This document shows, in pieces, positions 7,171 to 14,254 of a stretch of 14,316 nt of DNA (its first letter is position 1; every line of letters starts with the position of its first letter). Source of the DNA: a bacterium (Candidatus Gribaldobacteria) CG10_big_fil_rev_8_21_14_0_10_41_12 (GTDB lineage: Bacteria; Patescibacteriota; Minisyncoccia; Minisyncoccales; CG1-02-41-26); contig PFAV01000044.1 in assembly GCA_002773545.1 (NCBI GenBank), positions 3,479 to 17,794 on the forward strand. The letters are read 5' to 3'. The translations under genes were made by a program, and so were the position numbers. Under the pieces are notes generated by a model, which did not search any database, was not told the DNA's origin, and saw only the letters and a program-made list of their open reading frames with translations.

Positions 7171-8209
7171 GCTTTTTAGCGCCGATCGTTATGAGCCCGT
7201 TGGCAACCTCGGCCCCGCCTTGCGAGGGATCATCGTCAAAATCAAGGCGGCCGCTGTCTAAATCAACATAGTCAATGGGCAGGGCCAAAGCCAGAGCGGC
7301 TCCGGTGGTAATAGAAATATTTGATTCATACATACAGCCAATCATAACAATTTTGTTAAAAATTTTCGCTAAATGAAAAATCCGTAAAAAATTGAAAGGC
7401 CCGCCACACTTCATTAACTTTATATTAACTCCGTTGGCGTAGTCTTTGGTGATAATTTTAACGGCATCTTTTATATCTACAACCGCTTCGTCGGCTATTA
7501 TGGGAATAGGCGATTTCTTTGACAAAACTTTTAACTGCTCTAGCGATTGAGCGGCAATCGGCTGCTCCAAAAAAATAATCCCCAAGTTTTTTATTTTAAC
7601 GATAAATTTTTCAGCTTGGGCAAAAGAATAGCCCTGATTAACATCAACAGCTAATTTAACCGCTTTCGGCAAACTCTTTTCCAAAACAACCACTTTGGCC
7701 AAATCAGTTTCCAAATCAAGACCGCATTTTAATTTTAAGATTTTGAAACCTCGGTCAACCGCTTGCTGGGCCTGAATAAGAGTTTGTTCAATACTTTCAA
7801 TGCCCAAAGTAAAACAAATCGGGCAAGCTGTTCTGTATCCGCCAAAAAGGCTACCTAACTCAAGGCCTTTGGCGCTAACAAACAAATTCAAAAGCGCTTC
7901 TTCAATGGCCGACTGCAAACAAGGAAAACCAGCGAATTCTTGCTGGATTTTTTTATGATAAAGATACCATAAATTAAGAGGGATGCTAAAAAAATCTTTA
8001 TTTAGCTTTTTATCAAGCAAAATTAAACATTTTTTAATTGTTTCTCCGGTAACCTCTTCGTCGGGAGCAGCGCTGCCTAAGCCAAGAAAACCGTTCGGCC
8101 CAGTAATTTTAATAATAATTACCTTTGCGCAAGAAACTGTTTCATAGGCGATAGTGAAGGGCTCTTTGAAATGCAAGTTAGCTGTAAAAAATTCAACTTT
8201 TTTTATCAT
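7145..8209 (-). CDS. Enolase-superfamily dipeptide epimerase (L-Ala-D/L-Glu epimerase type)
   Basis: This family inverts the alpha carbon of the second residue of dipeptides, typically L-Ala-D-Glu to L-Ala-L-Glu, using a Mg-stabilised enolate. In the 354-aa product the N-terminal capping domain covers about 1-120 and the barrel the rest. The catalytic set is complete: K159-x-K161 (LKLKCG), metal ligands D189 (VDVN), E215 (FLEQP) and D240 (ADEAV), and the second-side lysine K264 (NIKLMKCGG). D316-L-D318 matches the motif that binds the substrate's amino group in dipeptide epimerases. Spacing agrees with B. subtilis YkfB. It is the last gene of the - strand operon, starting 14 nt after the PP-loop gene. 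Substrate specificity cannot be read with certainty: other dipeptides, or a muconate-type role, are possible. Confidence 0.85.
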   Translation of the reverse strand: MIKKVEFFTANLHFKEPFTIAYETVSCAKVIIIKITGPNGFLGLGSAAPDEEVTGETIKKCLILLDKKLNKDFFSIPLNLWYLYHKKIQQEFAGFPCLQSAIEEALLNLFVSAKGLELGSLFGGYRTACPICFTLGIESIEQTLIQAQQAVDRGFKILKLKCGLDLETDLAKVVVLEKSLPKAVKLAVDVNQGYSFAQAEKFIVKIKNLGIIFLEQPIAAQSLEQLKVLSKKSPIPIIADEAVVDIKDAVKIITKDYANGVNIKLMKCGGPFNFLRIFHLAKIFNKIVMIGCMYESNISITTGAALALALPIDYVDLDSGRLDFDDDPSQGGAEVANGLITIGAKKLSLLSKKK

Positions 8210-8223
8210 AAACTACTAATTGG

Positions 8224-9597
8224 TTAGGGTAGTATTTTTTTGAAGCAATCAATTTCTTCTTGAAATATCTTGATCATGCGACCGCGATAGGGGAGTGGCA
8301 AATTATCCGCCAGCTTCAGAGAAGTGAAAAAGTTATTATAATAACTCCACTTTTTACCGACTCTTGGTAAAACGATTTTTTGAAAAGCCTTCAAATAACG
8401 GAATTTCAGCCCTCTTCTCAAAGCAATCATAAAAGCGAATTCTAAATCAGGATCGGGCAAAAAAACCTTCCAAGGATCCGCAAAGCATTCTTCAAAAAAT
8501 CGTGAACTTTCCAGCAAGTTTTCTTTAAATCCCAGCTTGGCTGGGTCGAAACCGCAGGCCACCGCGTTAAGAAACATTTGATTGCATTTATGGCATTTAT
8601 GGCACCATTGAGAGCCCCCTATCAACGGCTTTTCAGCCATACAAGAAAACATATAGGGAGCAATTTTCGGATAACGATGTATGAGAAAGAAAAAAATCAA
8701 CAATTCTTCCAATGGCTCCAGCGAATTTTTAACCGCGCACTGCTGATTAGTTAAAACTCCTATTAAAGCATTTTTTGCCAACGACATTTCGGCGGTTTGG
8801 TCAGTGGAATAAAAAATTTTCCAGCCAGCCTTAAAACTAATATCATTGTTGAGGTATTCGCTACCCGTAAGAATATATTGCGCTTGGTGGCGATAAACAA
8901 ATGGTAAAACCAGCAACGACAGCAAGGTTGTCTGGCTACCCCAGCCAAGCTCTGTTTTTTCTTTCAAGTTAAAAACCCGGCCGTATCTGAAAAGACCGGG
9001 CTGGTGTTTGATAAAATAAGTCTGAACATTAAATTCTTTTGCCAGTAGCTTAAGCTTGTTTAACTTATATTTTTCTTCGTATGGCTGAACCGGCTCTTGG
9101 CAATAAACCAAAATTGGCTCTATGCCCAGTTCCAAACACAAGGCAAAAGTAGTTAAGCTTTCTTTACCAAAAGAAAAAGGAAGAACAGCTTTAACTTTTG
9201 AACGATTCCATTGCTCTATATCCCCTGGCTTGGGTGATTTTTCTTGATCGGGCAAATAATTAAATTCCAGATTATAAAATCGCTTCAGATACGATAAATG
9301 CGGAACACTATCACTTCGTTCGCAATCCAACATATCAAAAAGCTGATTCTTAAATAAAAACGGCTCACCAAGCGGATAGCCAAAATTATAATTGGCTCCT
9401 TTTTTGTCAAGCATTATTGGCAAAAAATTGGTTTCTGCAAAAGTTATGTTATCCGAAAATAATTCTTTAAGCGGCTTTGGCAACTCCTGCCAGACCTTGC
9501 CCGGATAAACAATGGAAAATTTTTGATTTTCCACAACAACATCAATGCCTCGCGATGTTATTTTTCTGGCGATGTTAAGTTTTTGAATGTTTTCCAT
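8224..9597 (-). CDS. PP-loop ATP pyrophosphatase-type protein, MurL-like
   Basis: A P-loop of the ATP-pyrophosphatase kind, SFGKES (142-147, usual form SGGKDS), follows a beta strand (KAVLPF). It indicates adenylation of a carboxylate or similar group with release of pyrophosphate. A GSEYLNN segment (245-251) resembles the second nucleotide motif. Three cysteines in WCHKCHKCNQMFL (C332, C335, C338) form a likely metal or structural site. Length (457 aa), the PP-loop and the cysteine segment recall MurL, the ATP-dependent epimerase that turns UDP-MurNAc-L-Ala-L-Glu into the D-Glu form. This is recalled likeness, not a search. Its neighbour is an Ala-Glu-type epimerase, which supports a D-Glu role. 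The ATG at 9597 overlaps the upstream SET gene by 40 nt. A queuosine- or tRNA-type PP-loop enzyme is less likely. Confidence 0.72.
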   Translation of the reverse strand: MENIQKLNIARKITSRGIDVVVENQKFSIVYPGKVWQELPKPLKELFSDNITFAETNFLPIMLDKKGANYNFGYPLGEPFLFKNQLFDMLDCERSDSVPHLSYLKRFYNLEFNYLPDQEKSPKPGDIEQWNRSKVKAVLPFSFGKESLTTFALCLELGIEPILVYCQEPVQPYEEKYKLNKLKLLAKEFNVQTYFIKHQPGLFRYGRVFNLKEKTELGWGSQTTLLSLLVLPFVYRHQAQYILTGSEYLNNDISFKAGWKIFYSTDQTAEMSLAKNALIGVLTNQQCAVKNSLEPLEELLIFFFLIHRYPKIAPYMFSCMAEKPLIGGSQWCHKCHKCNQMFLNAVACGFDPAKLGFKENLLESSRFFEECFADPWKVFLPDPDLEFAFMIALRRGLKFRYLKAFQKIVLPRVGKKWSYYNNFFTSLKLADNLPLPYRGRMIKIFQEEIDCFKKILP

Positions 9598-10016
9598 ACC
9601 TTAAAATTATTATCATAAGTTTTGTAGTCGGAAGTTATTTCTTCTCCTTTTTTTATTATTCTCGTAGCGATAAAGCTGCTCCCTTCGGTAATGCGGCAGT
9701 TAGGTTTGTTAGAGTGATTAAGAAAAAAAGAAATATCCATACTATTAAGGCCATTTTGCGGCGCGAGAATATAATCTTTCTCGTCGGTAGGAAAAAAATC
9801 GTCAATCATCTTTTTGATGCCCAGATCAAGATTATCCAATTCTTTGTTGGTAAATTTGAACCACCTTTGTCTATCAGCCCCACAAAAAATACTCGCGCCT
9901 TCGGGAATATCGCGAATAGCAAACACACCCACGCCTTCAATTTTAGATGGTCGCAAGCGACAATAAGTTTTTCTCAACCTACCAATGATTTTTTTCTTAT
10001 TTTGGTTCATTGGCAT
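9558..10016 (-). CDS. Small SET-domain protein without post-SET
   Basis: This 152-aa protein is little more than a SET core. It has SKIEGVGVFAIRDIPEG (24-40), then LNHSNKPNC (99-107) with the cofactor-binding NHS (N100, H101, S102), and GEEITSDYKTYD (124-135) with Y131. The post-SET cysteines found in the other SET protein of this window (4877-5635) are absent. It lies second in the - strand operon: its ATG at 10016 sits inside the end of the ATP-grasp gene (20-nt overlap; an alternative ATG at 10010) and its end overlaps the PP-loop gene by 40 nt, implying translational coupling. The predicted role is S-adenosylmethionine-dependent N-methylation of a lysine or amine. The operon suggests the product of the ATP-grasp enzyme, or the enzyme itself, as target, which is inference. 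Confidence 0.82.
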   Translation of the reverse strand: MPMNQNKKKIIGRLRKTYCRLRPSKIEGVGVFAIRDIPEGASIFCGADRQRWFKFTNKELDNLDLGIKKMIDDFFPTDEKDYILAPQNGLNSMDISFFLNHSNKPNCRITEGSSFIATRIIKKGEEITSDYKTYDNNFKVWKTFKNLTSPEK

Positions 10017-12423
10017 TATCTTGTGATTGGCTTAATTGTAAACGATAATCCAGCGGTTTATTTTGATAGCGCCTTACGGCCATTCTAATAACCTCTTCCA
10101 AAAAATCACCATAATTTATTTGAGTGAGTTTGGCTGTTTCTGCAAGGCAGTCCTGAATATTGATAGGCGGGTTGGCATTAAGTTCAAGCACATAAGGGTT
10201 GTCGTCCTGATCTACCCTAATACCAACCAAGCCGTAATCATAACAATTCAAAATATTGTAAGTATCCAAAGCAATTTCAGTAATTAATGTTTCTAACTTT
10301 TTGCTGATATTTTTAGCCGGTCTTTGAACGACTATGCCAAAATCGGCAAGCGAAACATCGAAATTTTTCATATTATAAGTAAAAATATGCCGCAAGTCCG
10401 AGGGCATATCTTTGAAAATATAACGCGACAACGGCAAAACTCTTAAGTCAATGTCTTTATTTCCTAATACCGCCACATCATATTCGTCCCCCTCAATATA
10501 TTCTTCAATTAAAGCAGGGCTGCCCATCTCTTCAATGATTTTTTTTAATTGTTTAAAACGCTCTTCCTGATTGTTAACCACTGATTCGTTGGTAATACCA
10601 AAAGACCGGTCGGTGTTGGCTGGCTTGACAATTTGAGGATATCTTAGGGTATTGTCAATTTCTTCATTAATCTCATGAATATAGTCCCATTTTGAAGTTG
10701 GAATGCCATGATAACTTAAAAGCTTTTTTACCTGAATTTTGTCCATAGACAAACCCAATGCTAACGAAGAAGAGCCAGTGTAGGGAATTTGCAAAATATC
10801 AAAAATAGACGGGGCATAAGACGCCAAGATGTTAGAATTATGAATTTTCTCGCCAACATTAAAAATCAAATCAACCTCGCTTGCCCTCATTTTTAAAAAT
10901 GCTTTTTCTATATTGTTCAAGTCAAACACTGTAGTTCTATAGCCCCTTTCGCGCAATGCTTTTTCTATATTTTTTTCAATTGGCAGATGGCCATTATGAA
11001 CATCTTTATTGACATTAGCGGCAATGCCTATATAAAGCTTTCTTTGGTCTTCTTTGGTGATGCGACGAATTTTTTCTATTTTGGCCGCCTGCAGGAGTAA
11101 ATCAACATTAAGCAAGGCCTCAGAAAAACTGTTTTTTCGCGATGTTTTACCGATAGAAGAATTAGCGGTGAATTTTGCTATCTCAAAATTGATAAAAGCC
11201 GAGGCCTTTTGCAAATTATCTTGAGCGTCAAGCAAGCTATAACCAGAAACAGTTATCCAGCCCAAATTATCATAGCCCTCGGGCGGGACTAAAATAGGAT
11301 CGCCGATTTTTTTATAAAAATGCATTTCTTCCACAAAGGATAGTCGCTTAACTTCGTCTTTAATATTAAGCTTCACTAAAACACCTGAATTATCCGAGCG
11401 AAAATCTTGACCAATAATATACTTGATTGGTTCAGCCGGCTTTTGAATTTTCAAATGTTCGCCAAGAGCGATTTTAACGGCATTTTCTATTAAATCAATG
11501 CCCCAGGAACCTTTAATATAAGAATAAACATAGTCGCCCCCCATTCTCAAGTTAATTTCAATGGGCACAGGGCCAGCCGGTGTTGATTTTGCCTCAAAAT
11601 GGATAATACCGTTCTGAATGCCTAATTTTTCTAAAGTTTCTTCAGCCATTTCTAATAAATCAGATTGACTTTTGGCGGGCAAGCTTGAGGGAATGGCCTG
11701 ACCCGTTTCCACGAAAAATGGTTCTTTGGTTTGAAAATTATCAGATATAGAAAAAAATTTAGTTTTGCCGTTTTGCAAAATAATATCAACATCTACCTCA
11801 TCGCCGTCAATATATTCTTCCACAAAAATATCCATACCATCCGCTAAGGTGCTTTCGGTTTTGGCGGAGATGTTTTGTTCAATATAATCATAGGTGCTGA
11901 CAAGCTCCTCTTTGTTGTTCACCTTAATGACATAAGCGCTGCTGGCGCCAAAAGCTGGCTTAATCACCAGCGGAAATTGTAAATTATCAGGCAAGAAAAC
12001 GATGTCCTTGGAAGATTTAAGTAAAATATGTTTAGGCGAGGGCAAATAATTTTCTAAACAAAATTCTCGGAAAAGAAATTTGTTTCTTACTTTTTTAGCC
12101 GCGGAGAATGGAATGCCCGTAAAATTAAAACGATCAGTGATTTTTGAAGTAAGTAAAACATCATCTTCCCAAAAAGTTAGAGCGCCCTCAATATTAATAT
12201 GAGAGTTGGCGATTTTGAAATCCTTGATTGCCTGAATGGCCTCGGCGTGATTGGCATTGTCGGCTAAAATCCAATGGTCAACATAAGCGTCAGCCCAATT
12301 TTTCTCTTTATTTAAGCAAACAATTATTAGCCCCATTTGTTTTAGGCGCTTCAAAATAAACCTTTTCTTAATTGAGCCGGTATTGACCAATAAAATTATT
12401 TTGCCAATAAGGCTATTCTTCAT
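9997..12423 (-). CDS. Double ATP-grasp ligase (L-amino-acid ligase-like plus D-Ala-D-Ala ligase-like)
   Basis: ATP-grasp enzymes activate a carboxylate as acyl phosphate and join it to an amine. This 808-aa protein has two complete modules. The first (about 1-415) resembles BacD/carnosine synthase-type ligases: K155 in VIKPAFGASS, FVEEYIDGDE (200-209), the Mg-binding E289-I-N291-L-R293, and the family's C-terminal segment PPEGYDNLGWITVSGYS (380-396). The second (about 460-790) resembles D-Ala-D-Ala ligase: FNVGE (521-525), YTGSSSLALGLSMDK (548-562), K600 in IVKPANTDRSFGI, IEEYIEGDEYDV (639-650) and E747-L-N749-A-N751-P. Both modules keep their metal ligands, so two bonds may be made. It is the first gene of the operon and ends 20 nt inside the SET gene. 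Substrates are unknown. A housekeeping Ddl is excluded by the fusion. Confidence 0.87.
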   Translation of the reverse strand: MKNSLIGKIILLVNTGSIKKRFILKRLKQMGLIIVCLNKEKNWADAYVDHWILADNANHAEAIQAIKDFKIANSHINIEGALTFWEDDVLLTSKITDRFNFTGIPFSAAKKVRNKFLFREFCLENYLPSPKHILLKSSKDIVFLPDNLQFPLVIKPAFGASSAYVIKVNNKEELVSTYDYIEQNISAKTESTLADGMDIFVEEYIDGDEVDVDIILQNGKTKFFSISDNFQTKEPFFVETGQAIPSSLPAKSQSDLLEMAEETLEKLGIQNGIIHFEAKSTPAGPVPIEINLRMGGDYVYSYIKGSWGIDLIENAVKIALGEHLKIQKPAEPIKYIIGQDFRSDNSGVLVKLNIKDEVKRLSFVEEMHFYKKIGDPILVPPEGYDNLGWITVSGYSLLDAQDNLQKASAFINFEIAKFTANSSIGKTSRKNSFSEALLNVDLLLQAAKIEKIRRITKEDQRKLYIGIAANVNKDVHNGHLPIEKNIEKALRERGYRTTVFDLNNIEKAFLKMRASEVDLIFNVGEKIHNSNILASYAPSIFDILQIPYTGSSSLALGLSMDKIQVKKLLSYHGIPTSKWDYIHEINEEIDNTLRYPQIVKPANTDRSFGITNESVVNNQEERFKQLKKIIEEMGSPALIEEYIEGDEYDVAVLGNKDIDLRVLPLSRYIFKDMPSDLRHIFTYNMKNFDVSLADFGIVVQRPAKNISKKLETLITEIALDTYNILNCYDYGLVGIRVDQDDNPYVLELNANPPINIQDCLAETAKLTQINYGDFLEEVIRMAVRRYQNKPLDYRLQLSQSQDNANEPK

Positions 12424-12433
12424 ATATTGAGGA

Positions 12434-12486
12434 GCAGACCTCTAACAATTTCTTATAAATGTTTTTTCAATATAAGAGAGGTCTGC
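12434..12486. repeat. Bulged hairpin between the ATP-grasp operon and lysS
   Basis: Ten bases, gcagacctct at 12434-12443, pair with agaggtctgc at 12477-12486. A second stem, cttata 12452-12457 with tataag 12471-12476, extends it across an 8-nt bulge on the left side. The outer part (ggtctgcccc) is similar to the core of the hairpin at 4830-4862, so both may belong to one REP-like family. On the - strand it would lie in the 5' leader of the ATP-grasp message and would bury an AGAGG that is the only purine-rich stretch near that start codon. Confidence 0.55.
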
Positions 12487-12495
12487 CCCGTATTA

Positions 12496-12523
12496 GTTAT
12501 AAATCTTTTTAGCATAATTGCAA
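12496..12523 (-). promoter_or_regulatory. Candidate promoter of the ATP-grasp operon
   Basis: Read on the - strand, TTGCAA (12523-12518) and TATAAC (12501-12496) are spaced by 16 bp. Transcription would start near 12489 and leave a leader of about 65 nt containing the hairpin at 12434-12486. Each hexamer departs from consensus (TTGACA, TATAAT) at one or two positions. In AT-rich DNA such pairs also arise by chance. Confidence 0.4.
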
Positions 12524-12552
12524 TTGTTGATAACTTGCTTTTATGCTAAACT
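12524..12552 (+). promoter_or_regulatory. Candidate promoter of lysS
   Basis: An extended -10 box, tgctaaact (TG at 12544-12545, taaact 12547-12552), is preceded at 17 bp by a weak -35, ttgttg (12524-12529). The predicted start leaves a leader of roughly 13 nt of A and T only, without a Shine-Dalgarno sequence, before the ATG at 12572. The -35 area abuts the divergent operon promoter. Confidence 0.4.
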
Positions 12553-12571
12553 AAATAAAAAAATATTTTTT

Positions 12572-14035
12572 ATGTCAACTATTGATGAAATCCGCAAAGT
12601 TCGTTTAGAAAAATTGCGTAAAATTGAAGGGGCTGGGCTTAACCCTTACCCAGCCGTTAGTAAAAGAACGCAGGTTATTGCTCAGGCTTTAGCTGATTTT
12701 GCCAAACTAAAAAAATCTAAAAAAGAAATTGTTTTAGCTGGCAGAATAATGGCTCAACGAGGGCATGGAGCTTTGTTATTTCTTAACATTCAAGACGGCA
12801 CAGCTAATATTCAAGTTATTTTAAGAGAAGATAAAATAGGGGAGAATGATTTTAAGTTTTTTACTGAAACAATGGATATCGGCGATTTCGTGGAAATTAA
12901 AGGCGCTTTAATTGAAAGCAAAACCGGCGAAAAGACTCTTGAGGCAACTGATTATAAGATACTCGCCAAGGCGCTTTTGCCCTTGCCGGAAAAATGGCAC
13001 GGACTGCAAGACGCCGAAGAAAAACTGCGCAAAAGATATCTAGACATTTTGTTCAATCCGGAAGTTAAAGAAATGGTGCGAAAGCGGGCTATTTTTTGGA
13101 ATGCTATGCGCGAATTTCTAATGGCTAAAAATTTTTTAGAAGTAGAAACACCGGTTTTAGAAATTACCACGGGGGGAGCGGACGCTCGACCGTTTATTAC
13201 TCATCACAACGCCTTGGATATTGATGTTTATTTACGAATTTCCATGGGTGAGCTGTGGCAAAAAAAATTAATGGTGGCGGGCTTGGAAAAAACTTTTGAA
13301 ATTGGCCGACAATTTAGAAACGAAGGTATGTCGCCCGAACATTTGCAGGATTACACGCAAATGGAATTTTATTGGGCCTATGCTGACTATAACCAAGGCA
13401 TGAAATTAGTGGAAGAAATGTATAAATTCGTCGCCAAAAAAACTTTTGGCACCCTGAAATTCAAAATAGGCGAGCACAAGATTGATTTTGCCAAAAAATG
13501 GGAAAAATATGATTACAAATCAATTGTGCAAAAATACACCGGCGTTGATATTGCCCAGGCCAGCCTGCCTGACATTGAAAAGGCCTTGCAAAAGTTGGGT
13601 GTCGTCTACGATAAAAATGGTTTTAACAAAACCAGAGCCATTGATAACTTATGGAAGTATTGCCGCAAAAAAATATCCGGCCCGGGCTTTTTAATTAATC
13701 AGCCCGTGGAGCTGTCGCCCTTGGCCAAAAGAAGCGAAAAAGACCAAAGCACCACCCAAAAATTCCAAGTTCTGTTGGCAGGTAGTGAAATGGGCACTGG
13801 CTACTCCGAGCTCAACGACCCGATTGACCAGACCCAAAGATTTCAAGAGCAGCAAAAGCTCCGCGAAGCGGGCGACGAAGAAGCTCAAATGAACGACCAA
13901 GACTTTGTGGAGGCCTTAGAATACGGTATGCCCCCCACCTGCGGCTTTGGCGCCTCGGAGCGCCTCTTTAGCTTCCTAATGAACAAACCCCTCCGCGAGT
14001 GCCAAATCTTTCCTCTAATGAAGCTAAAAATATAA
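12572..14035 (+). CDS. lysS: Lysyl-tRNA synthetase, class II
   Basis: The enzyme charges tRNA-Lys with lysine in the cytoplasm. The 487-aa product has an N-terminal helix, an OB-fold anticodon-binding domain (about 53-130), and the class II core with motif 1 around 185-198 (FLEVETPVLE), motif 2 FEIGRQFRNEGMSPEHLQDYTQMEF (242-266) and motif 3 near GFGASERLFSFL (458-469). Motif 3 departs from the usual GLGIDRL: it reads GASER, but keeps the ATP-binding arginine R464. An in-frame TTG at 12518 would add 18 codons through the promoter, so the ATG at 12572 (MSTIDEIRKVRLEKL) is preferred, agreeing with the usual LysRS beginning. Length is close to the bacterial norm of about 490-505. It is divergent from the ATP-grasp operon and probably unrelated to it in function. 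Confidence 0.94.
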   Translation: MSTIDEIRKVRLEKLRKIEGAGLNPYPAVSKRTQVIAQALADFAKLKKSKKEIVLAGRIMAQRGHGALLFLNIQDGTANIQVILREDKIGENDFKFFTETMDIGDFVEIKGALIESKTGEKTLEATDYKILAKALLPLPEKWHGLQDAEEKLRKRYLDILFNPEVKEMVRKRAIFWNAMREFLMAKNFLEVETPVLEITTGGADARPFITHHNALDIDVYLRISMGELWQKKLMVAGLEKTFEIGRQFRNEGMSPEHLQDYTQMEFYWAYADYNQGMKLVEEMYKFVAKKTFGTLKFKIGEHKIDFAKKWEKYDYKSIVQKYTGVDIAQASLPDIEKALQKLGVVYDKNGFNKTRAIDNLWKYCRKKISGPGFLINQPVELSPLAKRSEKDQSTTQKFQVLLAGSEMGTGYSELNDPIDQTQRFQEQQKLREAGDEEAQMNDQDFVEALEYGMPPTCGFGASERLFSFLMNKPLRECQIFPLMKLKI

Positions 14036-14039
14036 ATTT

Positions 14040-14254
14040 ATGGATAAAAAAAACTAAAAAAAATAAACAAATTACTTTACTTTTTTTTCTTTTTATTCGT
14101 TCTTTCGTTGTCTGTTTTTTTCATTGCCAATAGGTTTATTGCCTTGCAGGATGAAATTATTTATTCTATTGGGTGGTTTTTTCTTTTTTTATGGTTAATT
14201 TGTATGGCCGTGTTATGTGTTTTGAATGGAGATGGTTGCAAAACTATTTCGTAG
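14040..14254 (+). pseudogene. Putative small membrane protein with a frame break at a poly-A run
   Basis: An ATG at 14040, 4 nt after the lysS stop, reads only five codons (MDKKN) before a stop. One extra A in the A8 run at 14046-14053 would open a frame of about 71 codons to the TAG at 14252. It would encode a lysine-rich start, a hydrophobic segment (FFFFLFVLSLSVFFIA), a short polar loop (NRFIALQDE) and a second hydrophobic segment (SIGWFFLFLWLICMAVLCV). This shape, basic N terminus plus two membrane helices, looks protein-like. T-rich DNA can mimic it by chance, so it stays tentative. The last codons lie inside the palindromic repeat at 14229, so that end was probably changed by the insertion. 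The family is not recognised. Confidence 0.35.

Noticed and set aside
9714..10287. Open frames on the + strand opposite the SET and ATP-grasp genes
   Set aside because: They are antisense to clear protein families with intact motifs, and their translations show no domain.
12518..12571. 18-codon N-terminal extension of LysRS from a TTG
   Set aside because: It overlaps the likely promoter, and the ATG at 12572 gives the usual LysRS beginning.
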